Positions 34,201 through 44,930 of a DNA stretch of 64,000 bases are shown here, piece by piece. The notes beneath the pieces were generated by a model, which was not told where the DNA came from, made no database searches, and saw only the letters and a list, made by a program, of their open reading frames with translations. The position numbers and the translations under genes are program-made. This stretch comes from Nageia nagi. Taxonomy: Eukaryota; Pinophyta. The DNA is taken from assembly GCA_050084985.1 (NCBI GenBank), contig JBITNC010000002.1, positions 26,722,001 through 26,786,000 on the forward strand. Reading direction: 5' to 3'. Within the stretch, counting starts at the first letter, position 1; the number at the start of each line of letters is the position of its first letter.

Positions 34201-34213
34201 ATCTATGATACCA
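34201..34213 (-). other. Primer-binding site of the gag-only copia element
   Basis: On the minus strand TGGTATCATAGAT follows the 5' LTR end by two bases. It resembles the initiator-Met tRNA site TGGTATCAGAGC with two differences. Confidence 0.75.
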
Positions 34214-34215
34214 AT

Positions 34216-34985
34216 TGTTAGGGTTTAATATATAATTTATAAATTTTGAGAAATTACTTTACTCAAAACTAAAAGAAGAATTAATAAAATAATATCAATA
34301 ATAGAAGACAAAAGTATGTAACATGGTTCACCTAATGTGGGCTATGTCTATGAAGAATATCTAGTCCTTTTTTCTAATAAGTCCAAAGCCACAAAGAGAT
34401 ATAACCAAAAACAACAACACTTTACTTTCTCTTTGGTTACATAATAATCCTCACTACAAATTTTAATCTCTCTCATAAGGAATTATCTCCTCTCCTATTG
34501 CTCACATCTATGAAAAACTCTACTCCAATTTTATCATCCAATTCCTCATTTTGCTTAGTTGTTATAATGAATATTTATAACATATTTATAGAAATTCATA
34601 CAAGCTTAATTATAATCCAAATTGAATTAAAAAACCAAGCAATAAATTCACCATCAATGGAAACACTATTTGGTAAACTTATAATAAAGTAAGAGTGATT
34701 TTACAAACCCAAAATATAGCTTTTATGCCTTTGGATTATGATCAAACACCATTAGATTGATTGTAATATTTTTTGAATCAATCTACTGACTACCATGATG
34801 GTCAATTAGCCATGATTGTTCTCCTACCAACCAATTGGCCATGATCAACCTCCTATCAATTGATTGACCATGGTCAACCTCCTTCCCACTAACTAGTCCT
34901 GTAAATTGGCCCTATGCATGCTAATTAGCAAATAAAGAAACAAAAACACTTGAGTTAGCCAATAAATTATGCTCAAATTGTAACA
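34216..34985 (-). repeat. 5' LTR of the gag-only copia element
   Basis: 770 bp with the canonical ends TGTTAGGG...TTGTAACA, paired with 31519-32213. A perfect CTTAT duplication follows on the right. Confidence 0.85.
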
Positions 34986-34990
34986 CTTAT
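34986..34990 (+). repeat. Right target-site duplication CTTAT
   Basis: Exact copy of 31514-31518. Confidence 0.85.
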
Positions 34991-35700
34991 GTGACTTATA
35001 GAGTACAATACGATGATCAATGAAGAGATATCAAAAGAAAGAAGATCATAAAAAATAAGGGAAAGTCAAAGTGTCCTTAGTTGATAAGATCATTTTCAAG
35101 GAAGCATTGATTGAGCATAGACCTTATTTTATTGAAGAATAAGTGACAATTCAAGAGTTTATAAAAAAACATAATAAAGAAAAAATAAATGAAGTCCCCA
35201 TGATGAATCTTGAAGGCCATAATACCTCAAAATATTATGAAAATCTAAACAAGCCTAGTGCAACAAGGGATTTCCTACTTTTGTGGAAAAATATACATAC
35301 CATTACTCTTGAAATTGTAACTTACCTTCATCAAGAGTGTGCTAATGATTTTTTATTTGAGGAAGATCTTTAAGAAGCATTTTGTAATTAAAACTCCCTA
35401 TCTATGTAAAGAAAGGATCTATTAGTATATTTATTTTAGAAAGTCAATAAAATGGATTAGTTTTGTATTTGATAAATTCAAGGATTTAAAATTATTTATC
35501 ATTTATTTACAAACTAGTTGGATGAAGATGGAATACTCTAAGCCATGAAAGGTATTTATTGAGAATATTAAGCTAGATACATATGTATATATCCTAACAA
35601 AGGATATGGAATATGAGAAGAATAAATGGCCAAGCGTACTTGATGAAATGAATCATGTAGGCCTAAATGCTGAGATACATAATGATAACTTTTGAATTAG
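34991..35700 (+). pseudogene. Fragment with weak DUF4283-like character, downstream of an LTR primer site
   Basis: This sequence continues the leader interrupted at 31518. A frame from about 35070 reads LVDKIIFKEALIEHRPYFIEE, one stop, then an open 77-codon stretch (35143-35373) ending NDFLFEEDL. The EIV..L......F.FEEDL spacing resembles the DUF4283 segment of gag-like or LINE ORF1-like proteins; compare the clearer example at 50331. It decays into stops after 35373. The assignment is by eye and weak; it could be an unrelated gag. Confidence 0.3.
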
Positions 35701-36409
35701 GTTAAATATATGGTAAGATGATTTAGAGTAATGGGCCATTAATGAAATTCCAATTTCATAAAGAAATAATTCAACCTCACTTTATGAGGTGAAACCTAGG
35801 GTTGGGGTCTTGAGAAGAGTTTAGGAAATATAGATATGATATGAGCTTATTATAGGTCATACATAAATGCATGAGCTATAAATAACATGCTTAGTCCCAG
35901 TGAGGAAAAGTGATCCAATGGGTTGATAAAATTCCTATAAAGATAAGTAAACAAAAAATGATTAATCAAGAGGCCAAAGGGTGAAGTCAAATCAAAATGG
36001 GATGCTTTGAAATGGCCTTAATGATTATTATTAATAAGAATCCAAAGTGAAAAATAAATGAAATAGATTTGAGTATTAATCATCCATGGATATATGAAAA
36101 TATAATAATGAAATAATTTCTACTCCTTGATTTTCTATTCAAGAAAAAGATGACAACAAGTAAGTTAAGCGGAAACTTGTTAGACCAAGAAACCATGAGG
36201 GTGAGGTATATATGAAATGAGGAAACTAAATATTAATGAATATTATTCATAGAGTAGTTATAAGCATTAATAATACTTATGGACCAATGGTACCAGGGTT
36301 AACTAGAATAAGGAAGCCCCATTATGAGGTACAGATTGTAAGGGACCATCCTATTTTTGAAATACAATGTATTTTTACTATGAAAATAAGTCATTAATCA
36401 ATCATAACT
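35701..36409. other. Unassigned sequence
   Basis: No recognisable domain or repeat. By position it may belong to the retroelement whose LTR is at 31017-31474. Confidence 0.35.
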
Positions 36410-36690
36410 AGATTAAAAAGGGCCTTTAGAGGTGGTTTATAATTGCTCCTATAATGCTTTATGGGTGGTTATTCGACTACCACCAATGGGCTTATCACTA
36501 AAACTTGGGTCCCTAAAGAGGCAATTTATAACCACCATCATAGGGTTCAAAAAATTGCACTCATAGATATAAAACCACATGTGGAAATTACTTAAAAATG
36601 GTATTTAGGGAAAAAAACCTAAGATGGTGATTTTAAATCACCCTTAAAGAGCCTAAGGTGGCCGTTTAAAACCACTCTTAAAAGTATTAA
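36410..36690. repeat. Clustered degenerate motif of the 'ggtggtttataaccacc' type
   Basis: Variants of ggtggtt and aaccacc recur about eight times in both orientations (for example near 36430, 36466, 36475, 36525, 36570, 36655 and 36672), often as small palindromes. Such clusters of short inverted motifs are typical of subterminal regions of DNA transposons, but no transposase is seen. Confidence 0.4.
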
Positions 36691-36708
36691 AAAAAACATG
36701 AAATTGGG

Positions 36709-36931
36709 TTGGTTTTGAGTGCATGATTTAATTTTAAAATTTCATAGGTTGATAATATTATATTCTTACCAAAGATATTCTTAATCTTATTCTTTAAATT
36801 CTTTTCATGATGTTTATTAAATGAAAACATCATGAAAAGAATAAAAAATAAGATTACATATACATTTGGTAAGATATAACATATTTATCAACCTATGGAT
36901 TTTTAAAACTAAATCATCCATTCAAAACCAA
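36709..36931. repeat. Long inverted repeat with about 107-bp arms
   Basis: The left arm 36709-36815 (from 'ttggttttgagtgcatga' to 'tcatgatgttt') is inversely repeated at 36825-36931 (from 'aaacatcatga' to 'ccattcaaaaccaa'), around a 9-nt loop. The inner 25 bp are nearly perfect and the arms have scattered mismatches and small indels. It is a fold-back structure, possibly a MITE-like element or part of the motif cluster on its left. Confidence 0.8.
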
Positions 36932-37548
36932 TCTATCACATCCCACTATTTCAACCTATTTTTTTTTTAACCTATAAAAAGGGTAATAAGTTTGAGAACC
37001 ATTAATACATAACAACTTGAGGCATATCCACTTGATCATGTTGCTACAAATGATCATCCAAGGGGTTAAGATGTGGCCAACCTTCCTTGGGTTTAGGGTT
37101 AAGTTTCCTAACACTTTGTTGGAAAGGTGCTTTGGCATCTACTTGATTTCCCCATTTTTCATTTAGACTATGACATGGAACAAATTGATCAAGGTGCTTG
37201 TATTAGGGTTTAATTTTCTAACTCTTAGTAAATTATGCATGTCCCTTGTCTAATATACTATATTAGGTCTCACACTTTAGTATCTCTTTATGTTGACATC
37301 AACATATATCTTAGTGATTAATGAATCCATATACTTATGAATTTATTAAGATGCATATTACTACTCTAACCTTGATGAGTGAACATGGTGATAATGAAGT
37401 TGCAACACCATTGTTAATACTACTTTTTGCTATCTTTTAACAATGGCTCACCACCACATGTTGCATAATGAGCCCTCCTTGACTCTCCTAGTCCTACTCG
37501 ACTAGGAATGACCACCTACTTGTGATCATGTCTTAGTAGCCAATGTAG
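36932..37548. other. Unassigned sequence
   Basis: No domain recognised. A small minus-strand frame (36956-37138) shows no family resemblance. The sequence is the target of the chromovirus inserted at 37554. Confidence 0.35.
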
Positions 37549-37553
37549 GATCC
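37549..37553 (+). repeat. Left target-site duplication GATCC
   Basis: GATCC precedes the LTR; AATCC follows the other LTR at 43541. There is one mismatch (G/A). Confidence 0.75.
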
Positions 37554-37963
37554 TGTTAGGATCCCACATCCTAAAATTTAGGTGTTAGTATAAGTATTTT
37601 ATTAAATTATCAACCTATATTGTAAATTGTAATATTGTGATTGAAAAGGTGGGGCTTAATTTTGCATTACTTTTAGGGTTAGGGTTAGTTTATTATAAAT
37701 AGATAAAAGTGTGTGGATAAATGCATGTTGAACATTATTTTTAACTTTTAGAGTTGTAAGGAGGTAGCCCCCTCGAAGCGGCCTATGATTCTATTACTAT
37801 TTAGTAAAATCTTATCCTTATTTACTTATTGTTGCTATTTTGTGTTCTATTTATCAGCACATGCTCTATTATTTCCACTAGATAGTTATCATTTTCCTAT
37901 TTCAATTTGATATTCATTTCTTTTTTGTAATATTTCCCTTTTCATATTTGTAGCATCGTAACA
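37554..37963 (+). repeat. 5' LTR of the chromovirus
   Basis: 410 bp, TGTTAGGATCCC to GCATCGTAACA, paired with 43131-43540. A TATA-like 'tataaata' lies at 37694-37701. Further down is 'ggaggtagccccctcgaagc', a block also recognisable, diverged, in the LTR at 49073-49390, which suggests related families. A telomere-like 'ttagggttagggtt' occurs at 37671-37688. Confidence 0.95.
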
Positions 37964-37965
37964 TT

Positions 37966-37977
37966 TGGTATCAAAGC
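37966..37977 (+). other. Primer-binding site, tRNA-iMet type
   Basis: TGGTATCAAAGC lies two bases after the LTR and differs at one base from TGGTATCAGAGC. Confidence 0.88.
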
Positions 37978-38799
37978 TCTTTCCAGGGCCATTCTGTTGT
38001 AGGAAAATAATTTTTTTTCTTAGAGGTCTAAGCTAGAAACCTTATACCAGGGGTTTTAAAATATCTAAGAGGACCTATCATTTTTAGCTAAGCACACTTT
38101 CCCATAAATCTATGTGTGAAGTGAGGTGCAAAAAAATCTACACCAATACCCAGGCCTCAGACAGAACCCTACATGGAATTAGACTCCATGTACCAAAAGG
38201 TATATCGAAGACTATCTAGGCTATAAACAAAAACTAAGTAGGAAGCTATGTTGACCATCTGTAAACTATAGTGCACCAACAAGTGTTGCTTGAAAGTTAC
38301 TTGTACAGAAGCCATCTCCATAGCTTCTTTCCTTAAGAAAGTTGGATAGGAGGGGTGTTTAGACAAGCCTCCAGAGTAGATAATCCTTACCCAAGAATTA
38401 TTCCTTCACATAAAAAACTTTGATTCGAGAAGCAGAATGTATGACATGCAATTTTTTTGAGCTACCAAAAATAGCATTTTAGAGGTAGCACAAACTTCAA
38501 AGATAAATAACTAAAAATGTATACCATTTTAGCAGTTGTTAACAAAAGCAGACAAACCTGCAGATGTAAAAAAAAGTTTGAGAGTTTGAAAATCATCATT
38601 AGGAGACCTAGCCCATTGTGATCATTTTTTTGAGTTGATAGTTTTGATATATGACACCCATACACTTTTTTAGGCACTTTTTAAAAATAGTAATTTCTAA
38701 AAATAGCATTTTTTTTGGAAATAACAGCTTCAAAAATAGTAGTTTCTAGAAATGGTACATGAAATAAGATCCTAAACAGCAGCACAAGCTGATCCTACC
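37978..38799 (+). other. Chromovirus leader
   Basis: About 820 bp without coding signal between the primer site and gag. It includes degenerate 'aaaaatagtagtttctagaa' repeats around 38660-38755. Confidence 0.5.
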
Positions 38800-39660
38800 A
38801 TGATGAAATTTCAAACTATGATCCAACAAATGGTAGATACACTTACTAGTACGTTCAGGGTAGAAATTTGATAAATACAGATCCAAATACATACCCTTGA
38901 AAATAAATGTGATAGTATTCAACTAAGTCTTAGTCATACCAATAATGCATCGAGTTCACAACAATCAGGGTAGTCAAAAAATCCATAGGGGTATCATCAT
39001 AACTTTTAGGGCCAACAAGGTGGTTTCATTCTTTCCCACACAACCAAATTGGATTTTCCTTTATTTGATGGAGATGATCCCATTGGTTGGATTTATAAGT
39101 TCAAACAGTATTTCACATTGGACCAAATTCCAGAGGATTTGAAGGTGCACATGGCAACTTTTCATTTGGATTGTGAGGCTCTCCAATGGCACCAGTGGTA
39201 CTAAAAAATGCATCCTACTCCTTCATGGGATGAATTTACTCAACAATTATTGATTCATTTTGGTCCTAGTGACTATGAAGATTTCATAGGGTCATTGACC
39301 AAGTTATGTCAAACTAAAATAGTCAAAGAATACCAAAATCAATTTGAGAAATTGGCAAATCACACAGAGGGGTTGGATGATGCATTTTTCACAAGTTGTT
39401 TTATCAATGGATTAGAGGAAGAAATTAAACTAGAGGTCAAAATGTTTAATCCCAAAACTATGATGGATGCTATTTCTTTGGAAAAGCTCACTAAAGATAA
39501 AGCTAGTGCTCATCGATAAAATGTAAGACCCCATTCATAAAAACACATAATATTTCCATTCCTCTAATAACACAAGTGCCCCACCATCGAATTGCATAAT
39601 GTAAACTAACAAGTTGATGTGGGAGGAAATGGAAGAGTGTTGAAAGAAGAGTTTGTGCTA
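38800..39660 (+). pseudogene. Chromovirus gag, broken
   Basis: A candidate start is ATG 38800 (MMKFQTMIQQMVDTL). The gag core is at about 39047-39520: LDFPLFDGDDPIGWIYKFKQ, ALQWHQWY-stop, then an open 103-codon stretch with SWDEFTQQLLIHFGP and TKIVKEYQNQFEKLANHTEG, then FINGLEEEIKLEV. A zinc knuckle remnant KKSLCYNCDEKFAHGC is at about 39640-39690 in another frame, with the spacing of the family's LCYNCDEKF..GH.C; the His and last Cys region is damaged. Stops occur at 38869 and 39202. Confidence 0.85.
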
Positions 39661-39665
39661 TAATT

Positions 39666-40060
39666 GTGATGAGAAATTTGCTCATGGGTGCTCAACAAAA
39701 ATTATATTTGCTTAATGTTGATGCTCCTAATGAGGAGGAATATGAGAGTGCACCTGAAGAGGCTATAGAGGAAGTTCCAGATAAGGAGGCCCCAATTATC
39801 TCTTACAGTGCATTAGTAGGAATTACTACCCCTCAAACTATGAAGGTTAAAGGTCTTTTTAAAAAGCACCCTCTCATAATATTGTTGGATTTGATAAGTA
39901 ATCATAATTTTATTGATCCACGGGTGGCTAAGGTTGCTGACTATTACATCCACCCTACAAATAATTTTGAGGTTATGATTGGTAATGGAGGAAAAATAGC
40001 ATGTAAAGGCACATGTCACAATGTCAAACTGAGCATGACCACTATACTTTGAAAAGTGAC
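39666..40060 (+). pseudogene. Chromovirus aspartic protease, active site lost
   Basis: The open stretch includes APIISYSALVGITTPQTMKV and then KHPLIILLDLISNHNFIDPR (about 39870-39925). The family motif is LIDSGSTHNFI; here D-S-G reads D-L-I, so the catalytic Gly and Ser are gone. The FEVMIGNGGKI.CKG.C block follows at about 39967-40020. A frameshift occurs near 40050. Confidence 0.78.
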
Positions 40061-40449
40061 ATGTACACTTTACACTTAGGGGATGTGATAAAGTTTTGGG
40101 GGAACAATAGCTAAGGACTTTGGGCACTATGTAGTGGAATTTTGTAGAGCTACGGATGACCTTCAAGATAGATGAACAAGAGCATACTCTCAAGGGATTA
40201 CAAAGTGGACCTGTACAAATTATGAGCTCACATCACATGGAAAAGATCCTAATAAAAACTGGTAAAGGGATGTTGGCATAGTTATACTCTTTATTAATCA
40301 TCAAATATAAAGTCACAGAGCCTAAGGATCTACAACCCTTCTTAAGTAAGCATGCAAGTACCTTTGAGGAACTAATGGGCTTACCACCCCAGCAATCACA
40401 TGATCGTGCTATCTAGTTGGTGCTGGGAAGTCACCCACCAAACATTCAT

Positions 40450-41080
40450 CCTTATCGGTATCCTTATTTAGAAAAATGAAATTAAAAAATTAGTTAAGGA
40501 ACTATTGGATGTAGGAGTAATCCAACCTAGCGTAAGCCCATATTCTTCTCCAATTATATTGGTTTGTAAGAAAGATGGTTCATGGTGTATGTGTATGGAT
40601 TTCAGGGCCCTCAACAAAATTACCATCAAGGACAAATTTCCCATATCGATCATTTATGAATTATTGGATGAACTACATGGGGCAAGATGTTTTTCCAAGT
40701 TGGGCCTATGATCTAGGTATCACGAAATCCACCTCAAGGAGGAGGATATACTAAAAATTGCATTTCACACCCATGAGGGCCACTATGAGTTCTTGGTCAT
40801 GCCTTTTGGCCTCACAAATGCTCCATCCACATTTCAAAGTTTAATGAATCAAGTGTTTTTTCCATTCCTTAGGAAGTTCATTTTAGTTTTCTTTGATGAT
40901 ATCTTGATCTACAATAAGACATGGCAAGAACATGTGGCACATATTGACCAAACTTTACAAATTTTGAAGGAACACCAACTATATACAAAAAAATCAAAAT
41001 GTTCATTCTGTGAGAGGGAAATTGACTACTTAGGCCATATTATATTCGAAGAAGGAGTTAAGGTGGATCCATAAAAGATT
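40450..41080 (+). pseudogene. Chromovirus reverse transcriptase
   Basis: Motifs in order are LLDVGVIQPSVSPYSSPIIL, VCKKDGSWCMCMDFRALNKI, DKFPISIIYELLDELHGARCF, one stop at 40709, YHEIHL...IAFHTHEGHYEF, VMPFGLTNAPSTFQSLMNQV, and the catalytic FFDDILIYNKT (about 40880-40920). FFDD is a normal variant for chromoviruses. DYLGHIIFEEGVKVDP closes the domain before a stop at 41072. Core catalytic residues survive. Confidence 0.9.
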
Positions 41081-41840
41081 ACTAACATGCAAAATTGGTC
41101 TATTCCTACATCTTTAAAAAGTCTCCAAGGATTCTTAGGGTTGACAAGCTATTATAGGAAATTTATTACAGATTATGGCAAGATTGCAACACCTCTAACC
41201 ATGTGGAAAAAGAATGCATTCCAATGGTCCCCTCAAGCTAAGGCAACTTTCCTTAGGCTCAAGGAGGTGATGTGTACCACCCCAGTATTAGCAATTCCAA
41301 ATTTTTCTAAAACCTTTGTGATAGAAAGTGATGCTTGTGGAGTAGGAATTGGGGTAGTATTTATGGAAGGGATTGGTAAAAATTAGGTAAATCCACTTAT
41401 GAAAAAGAAATGCTTGCCATCATTTATGTAGTTCAATGTTAGATACCATATCTCATTGGTCACCATTTCATCATCCTCATGGATCATCATAGTTTGAAAT
41501 TTTTCATTGAGCAACATATTTCTACACTTAAGCAACAAAAATGGGTGACCAAACTATTGGGGTATGATTATAAGATAGTAACCCATAAAGGTAAAGAGAA
41601 TGTGGTTACCGATGCTTTGTCCAAAATTTTTGAAGATCAAGTAGCATTACAAGCTCTTTCATCTCCTATTCCTCAATGGTTGGATAAAGTTGAACAAGAG
41701 TGGGTAGAGGATAACTCCACCCAAGAATTGTTAAAACAAATCACTCAAGATCCCATGAGTAAACCACAACACACATGGCATGATGGTATTTTGAGATTCA
41801 AAGGTCAAATTTTGTTACCATCTCCTTCAAAATGTAAATA
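41081..41840 (+). pseudogene. Chromovirus RNase H and connection
   Basis: LQGFLGLTSYYRKFI and the RNase H start FVIESDACGVGIGVVF (catalytic Asp near 41330) are in one frame to 41386. After a short frameshift, TYEKEMLAIIYVVQC (Glu) and HHFIILMDHHSLKFF (Asp) follow, then KGKENVVTDALSKI at about 41590-41630. The region ends with the HDGILRFKGQILLPS linker leading to integrase. Confidence 0.85.
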
Positions 41841-42720
41841 AAAAATACTTGCTAAATTGCATTCCACACCTACATTAGGACATGATGGATTTTTGGAAAC
41901 TTATAAGCGGGTGGCATGGTCGTTCCATTGGGTAGGTATGAAATTGGATATCAAGCAGTTTATGGTAGCTTGTGATGTGTGTTAATGATAAAAGGGTGAG
42001 ATAGTGGGTACTCTGGGACTCCTTCAACCTCTTCCTATACCTACTCATACATGGATCGATATATCAATGGATTTCATTGAAGGCCTTCCTAAATCCAATG
42101 GTAAATTAGTTATTCTAGTGGTGGTTGATCGGTTATCCAAATATGCTCATTTTGGTTCATTAGCTCATCCCTACAAGGTAGTGATAGTGGCATAATTATT
42201 CTTGGATACAATTTTCAAACTACATGGCATGCCAAAGATGATTTTCAGTGATTAGGATCCCACTTTTACAAGCCATTTTTGGTAAGAGCTTTTTAAGCTG
42301 CAAGGTACCCAACTAAACATGAGCTTAGCATATCACCTGCAAACTAATGGTTAGATTGAAATTATCAACAAATGTTTTGAAACATATTTATGTTATTTTG
42401 GTTCAACATAACCTGTGCATTAGGTACGATGGCTTCCCTTGGCTGAGTGGTGGTATAATACATCTTATCATTCTGCTAGCAAGATGACCCCTATGAAGTA
42501 GTGTATGGTCAAGCTCCATTAATAGTCACCTTGTATATTGCAAGTACTATTAAAGTTTAGGCAATCAACTTAGCTTTAGTTACTCAAGATGATATTCTTT
42601 ATTTTCTCAAGGATAACCTTCAGATAGCCCAACACCATATGAAATAATAGGCTAATCAGCAATGTGTGGAAAGGGAGTTCCAAGTAGATAACATGGTCTT
42701 TCTAAGGCTACAACCTTATT
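41841..42720 (+). pseudogene. Chromovirus integrase
   Basis: The zinc-binding part LHSTPTLGHDGFLETYKRV...ACDVC keeps H, H, C and one visible C. The core has [31 protein letters not shown] (first Asp), KMIFSD-stop-DPTFTSHFW (second Asp, 42250-42290; the stop replaces the usual Arg), and TNG-stop-IEIINKCFETYL (Glu). Stops are frequent after 42195. The C-terminal region continues as LPLAEWWYNTSYHSA. Confidence 0.85.
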
Positions 42721-43100
42721 GCCAGAAATCCTTATAAATAAAAGGCCCTCAAAAATTGGCCCTAAAGTTTTATGGTCCCTGTAAGGTGTTACAGCGCATT
42801 GGCCCAACTGCATACAAACTGAAGCTTCCTGCTTCTTCTAAGATTCACCTAGTGTTTCATGTCTCTTATATTAAGAAAGTGGTTGGATCAAAGGTTTAGG
42901 TTTAGACACAATTACTTGAGTTGGTAGAGAATGGATAAATGACAGTTACACCTGAGGTAGTTCTAGATCAACATTCATAGTAGCTTCATAATCGCTCCAT
43001 CACAAAAGTCTTTATGCAGTGGCAAGGCATGGCACCAAAAGATGCAACATGGAAAATAATTCATCAGCTGCAGCAACAATTTCCACACTTCAAGCTTTAA
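42721..43100 (+). pseudogene. Chromovirus integrase tail and chromodomain
   Basis: [20 protein letters not shown] and [14 protein letters not shown] end the integrase. PEVVLDQ (42952) and then HNRSITKVFMQWQGMAPKDA, TWKIIHQLQQQFPHFKL form a chromodomain of the type that ends chromovirus polyproteins; the aromatic W of QW and TW is present. Two consecutive stops occur at about 42979-42984. The reading frame stops at 43098-43100, 30 bp before the LTR. Confidence 0.85.
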
Positions 43101-43116
43101 GGACAAAGCTTCTTCC

Positions 43117-43130
43117 CAAGATGGGTGGCA
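43117..43130 (+). other. Polypurine tract of the chromovirus
   Basis: 'caagatgggtggca' abuts TGTTAGGATC. It is purine-rich but interrupted. Confidence 0.6.
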
Positions 43131-43540
43131 TGTTAGGATCCCACATCCTAACATTTTAGTGTTAGTATTAGTATTTTATTAAATTATCATCCTATATTGT
43201 AAATCATAATATTATGATTGTAAGGGTAGGGCTCGATTTTGCATTACTATTAGGGTTAGGGTTAGTTTATTATAAATAGATTGGAGTGTGTGGATAAATG
43301 CATCTTGAACATTATTTTTCACTTTTGGAGTTATAAGGAGGTAGCCCCCTCGAAGCGGCCTATGATTCTATTACTATTTAGTAAAATCCTATCCTTATCT
43401 ACTTATTATTGTTATTTCATGTTTTATTTATCAACACATGCTCTGTTATTTCAACTAGATAGTTTTCATTTTCCTATTTCAATTCGATATTCATTTCATT
43501 TTTGCAATATTTCCCTTTTCATATTTGTTGCATCGTAATA
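43131..43540 (+). repeat. 3' LTR of the chromovirus
   Basis: 410 bp, paired with 37554-37963. The ends are TGTTAGG and TAATA (TAACA with a C to T change). It is followed by AATCC. Confidence 0.95.
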
Positions 43541-43545
43541 AATCC
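43541..43545 (+). repeat. Right target-site duplication AATCC
   Basis: Partner of GATCC at 37549-37553, with one mismatch. Confidence 0.75.
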
Positions 43546-44890
43546 TAACCTACCTTGAAAGTTATCATATTTGATGACTACACATATCAAGATGAAGTCT
43601 CAAGTATAAAAACTAATATGGCATTATTATTCTTTCCATCAAGAAATTCACTAAAATCCCTTCTCAAGCTTTAGTATTTCATTATTTATTAACTCATGCA
43701 ATAACTGAAGAATCTCATAATTTAAGCATTATCCACTACATTATCGGTTTTACAAAATCAAGCTACCTTAGCAATGTTAATATTGATCTTGCAATATTAA
43801 ACACTATACTGAAATTCAATTCTCAATATAATATTTTAGCATTAAATGACTATGAGACACATGTTATTGCCAAGCATAATCTCTAATCATCATCGAGGCA
43901 TAATATGGCATTTGAACATATAAATATTTTACCTAACTCCAAAACTAAAATTAATATTTCACAACTATATAGACTTTGAAAAAATATTATCTCCTCTAAT
44001 ATATCAAATACGATCTCATAATATTTCCATCCCAAATATTTTACCATGATCAAACTAACATATAAAATATTCTTACATCAAATATTTTTTTTTTAAATGA
44101 TATTTCAAAATTAATCTAGCTCACAAAATATTTCTACATCAATATTTTTGTCCTCACCAATGAAAACACAATTATTTATGGATCTACTTTTTAGTAATAA
44201 TCGATTCTCATAATCAAATAAAAGTACACTCGATCATATATTTGATTCACATCTTAAACAAATAAAGATGCACTTAATTATTCAACAAGGTAAGCTAATT
44301 TATCACATAACTTTAGTCACCTTCTATAATTCTAATCTAATAATTTTTGCATCATCCCAACATTATCTTCATATAATATTGCACATACTAAACAAGTAAA
44401 TCAATTTCAATTACTATACTCAAATATTAATTTTACCTAGTATTTCAACCAACCACATCAATCTTTTAGTTTGCAAAAATATGAACAATTTAAGTACTAG
44501 CATCCTCATGCAAAAGTATGTTTTCTTACCAAATCCTTTAGATACTTATTTGAAAAGAAGTATTTATGTACACTTATACATATTGAAGGAAACAAGGTCA
44601 CCTTGCTATTTTCTAATATTAACACAACTTCACTCGATATCATCAAATCTTAAAACGAACATCATTAACCCTCACATTCATTATCCTATAAAACTTAATC
44701 TTAAATTCAATTGCTTATCTCCAAATTTAAAATACTATGTAAAAAAAACTATTTCACAACTCTAATCTTTCTAATTAAGATTAATAACATTTAATATTTA
44801 AGACTATATGATATAATACATATATTCATTTCTTACACTAGATACTTGAACAATTCTATTCTCATTTAAACAAATATACGAATCAAATAA

Positions 44891-44930
<40 letters not shown>

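Larger units (their letters stand above)
31519..34985 (-). mobile_element. Non-autonomous Ty1/copia element with gag and protease only
   Basis: The 3.47-kb element has LTRs at 31519-32213 and 34216-34985 and perfect CTTAT target duplications. On the minus strand the order is 5' LTR, TGGTATCA-type primer site, copia gag, zinc knuckle, protease, start of the pre-integrase region, then non-coding sequence to the 3' LTR. Integrase and reverse transcriptase are absent. It is inserted 26 bases after the primer site at 31476-31487, in the leader of another LTR element. Confidence 0.85.
37554..43540 (+). mobile_element. Ty3/gypsy chromovirus, nearly full length, broken
   Basis: The 5,987-bp element has two 410-bp LTRs, an initiator-Met-type primer site, gag, protease, reverse transcriptase, RNase H, integrase and a C-terminal chromodomain in standard order, a polypurine tract, and 5-bp target duplications with one mismatch. 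Compact size and short LTRs would fit a Reina-like chromovirus, but the lineage is a guess. Several stops and at least two frameshifts show it is dead. Confidence 0.92.

Noticed and set aside
37671-37688. Telomere-like 'ttagggttagggtt'
   Set aside because: Two units only, inside the LTR and repeated in the other LTR at about 43250-43266; not a telomere.
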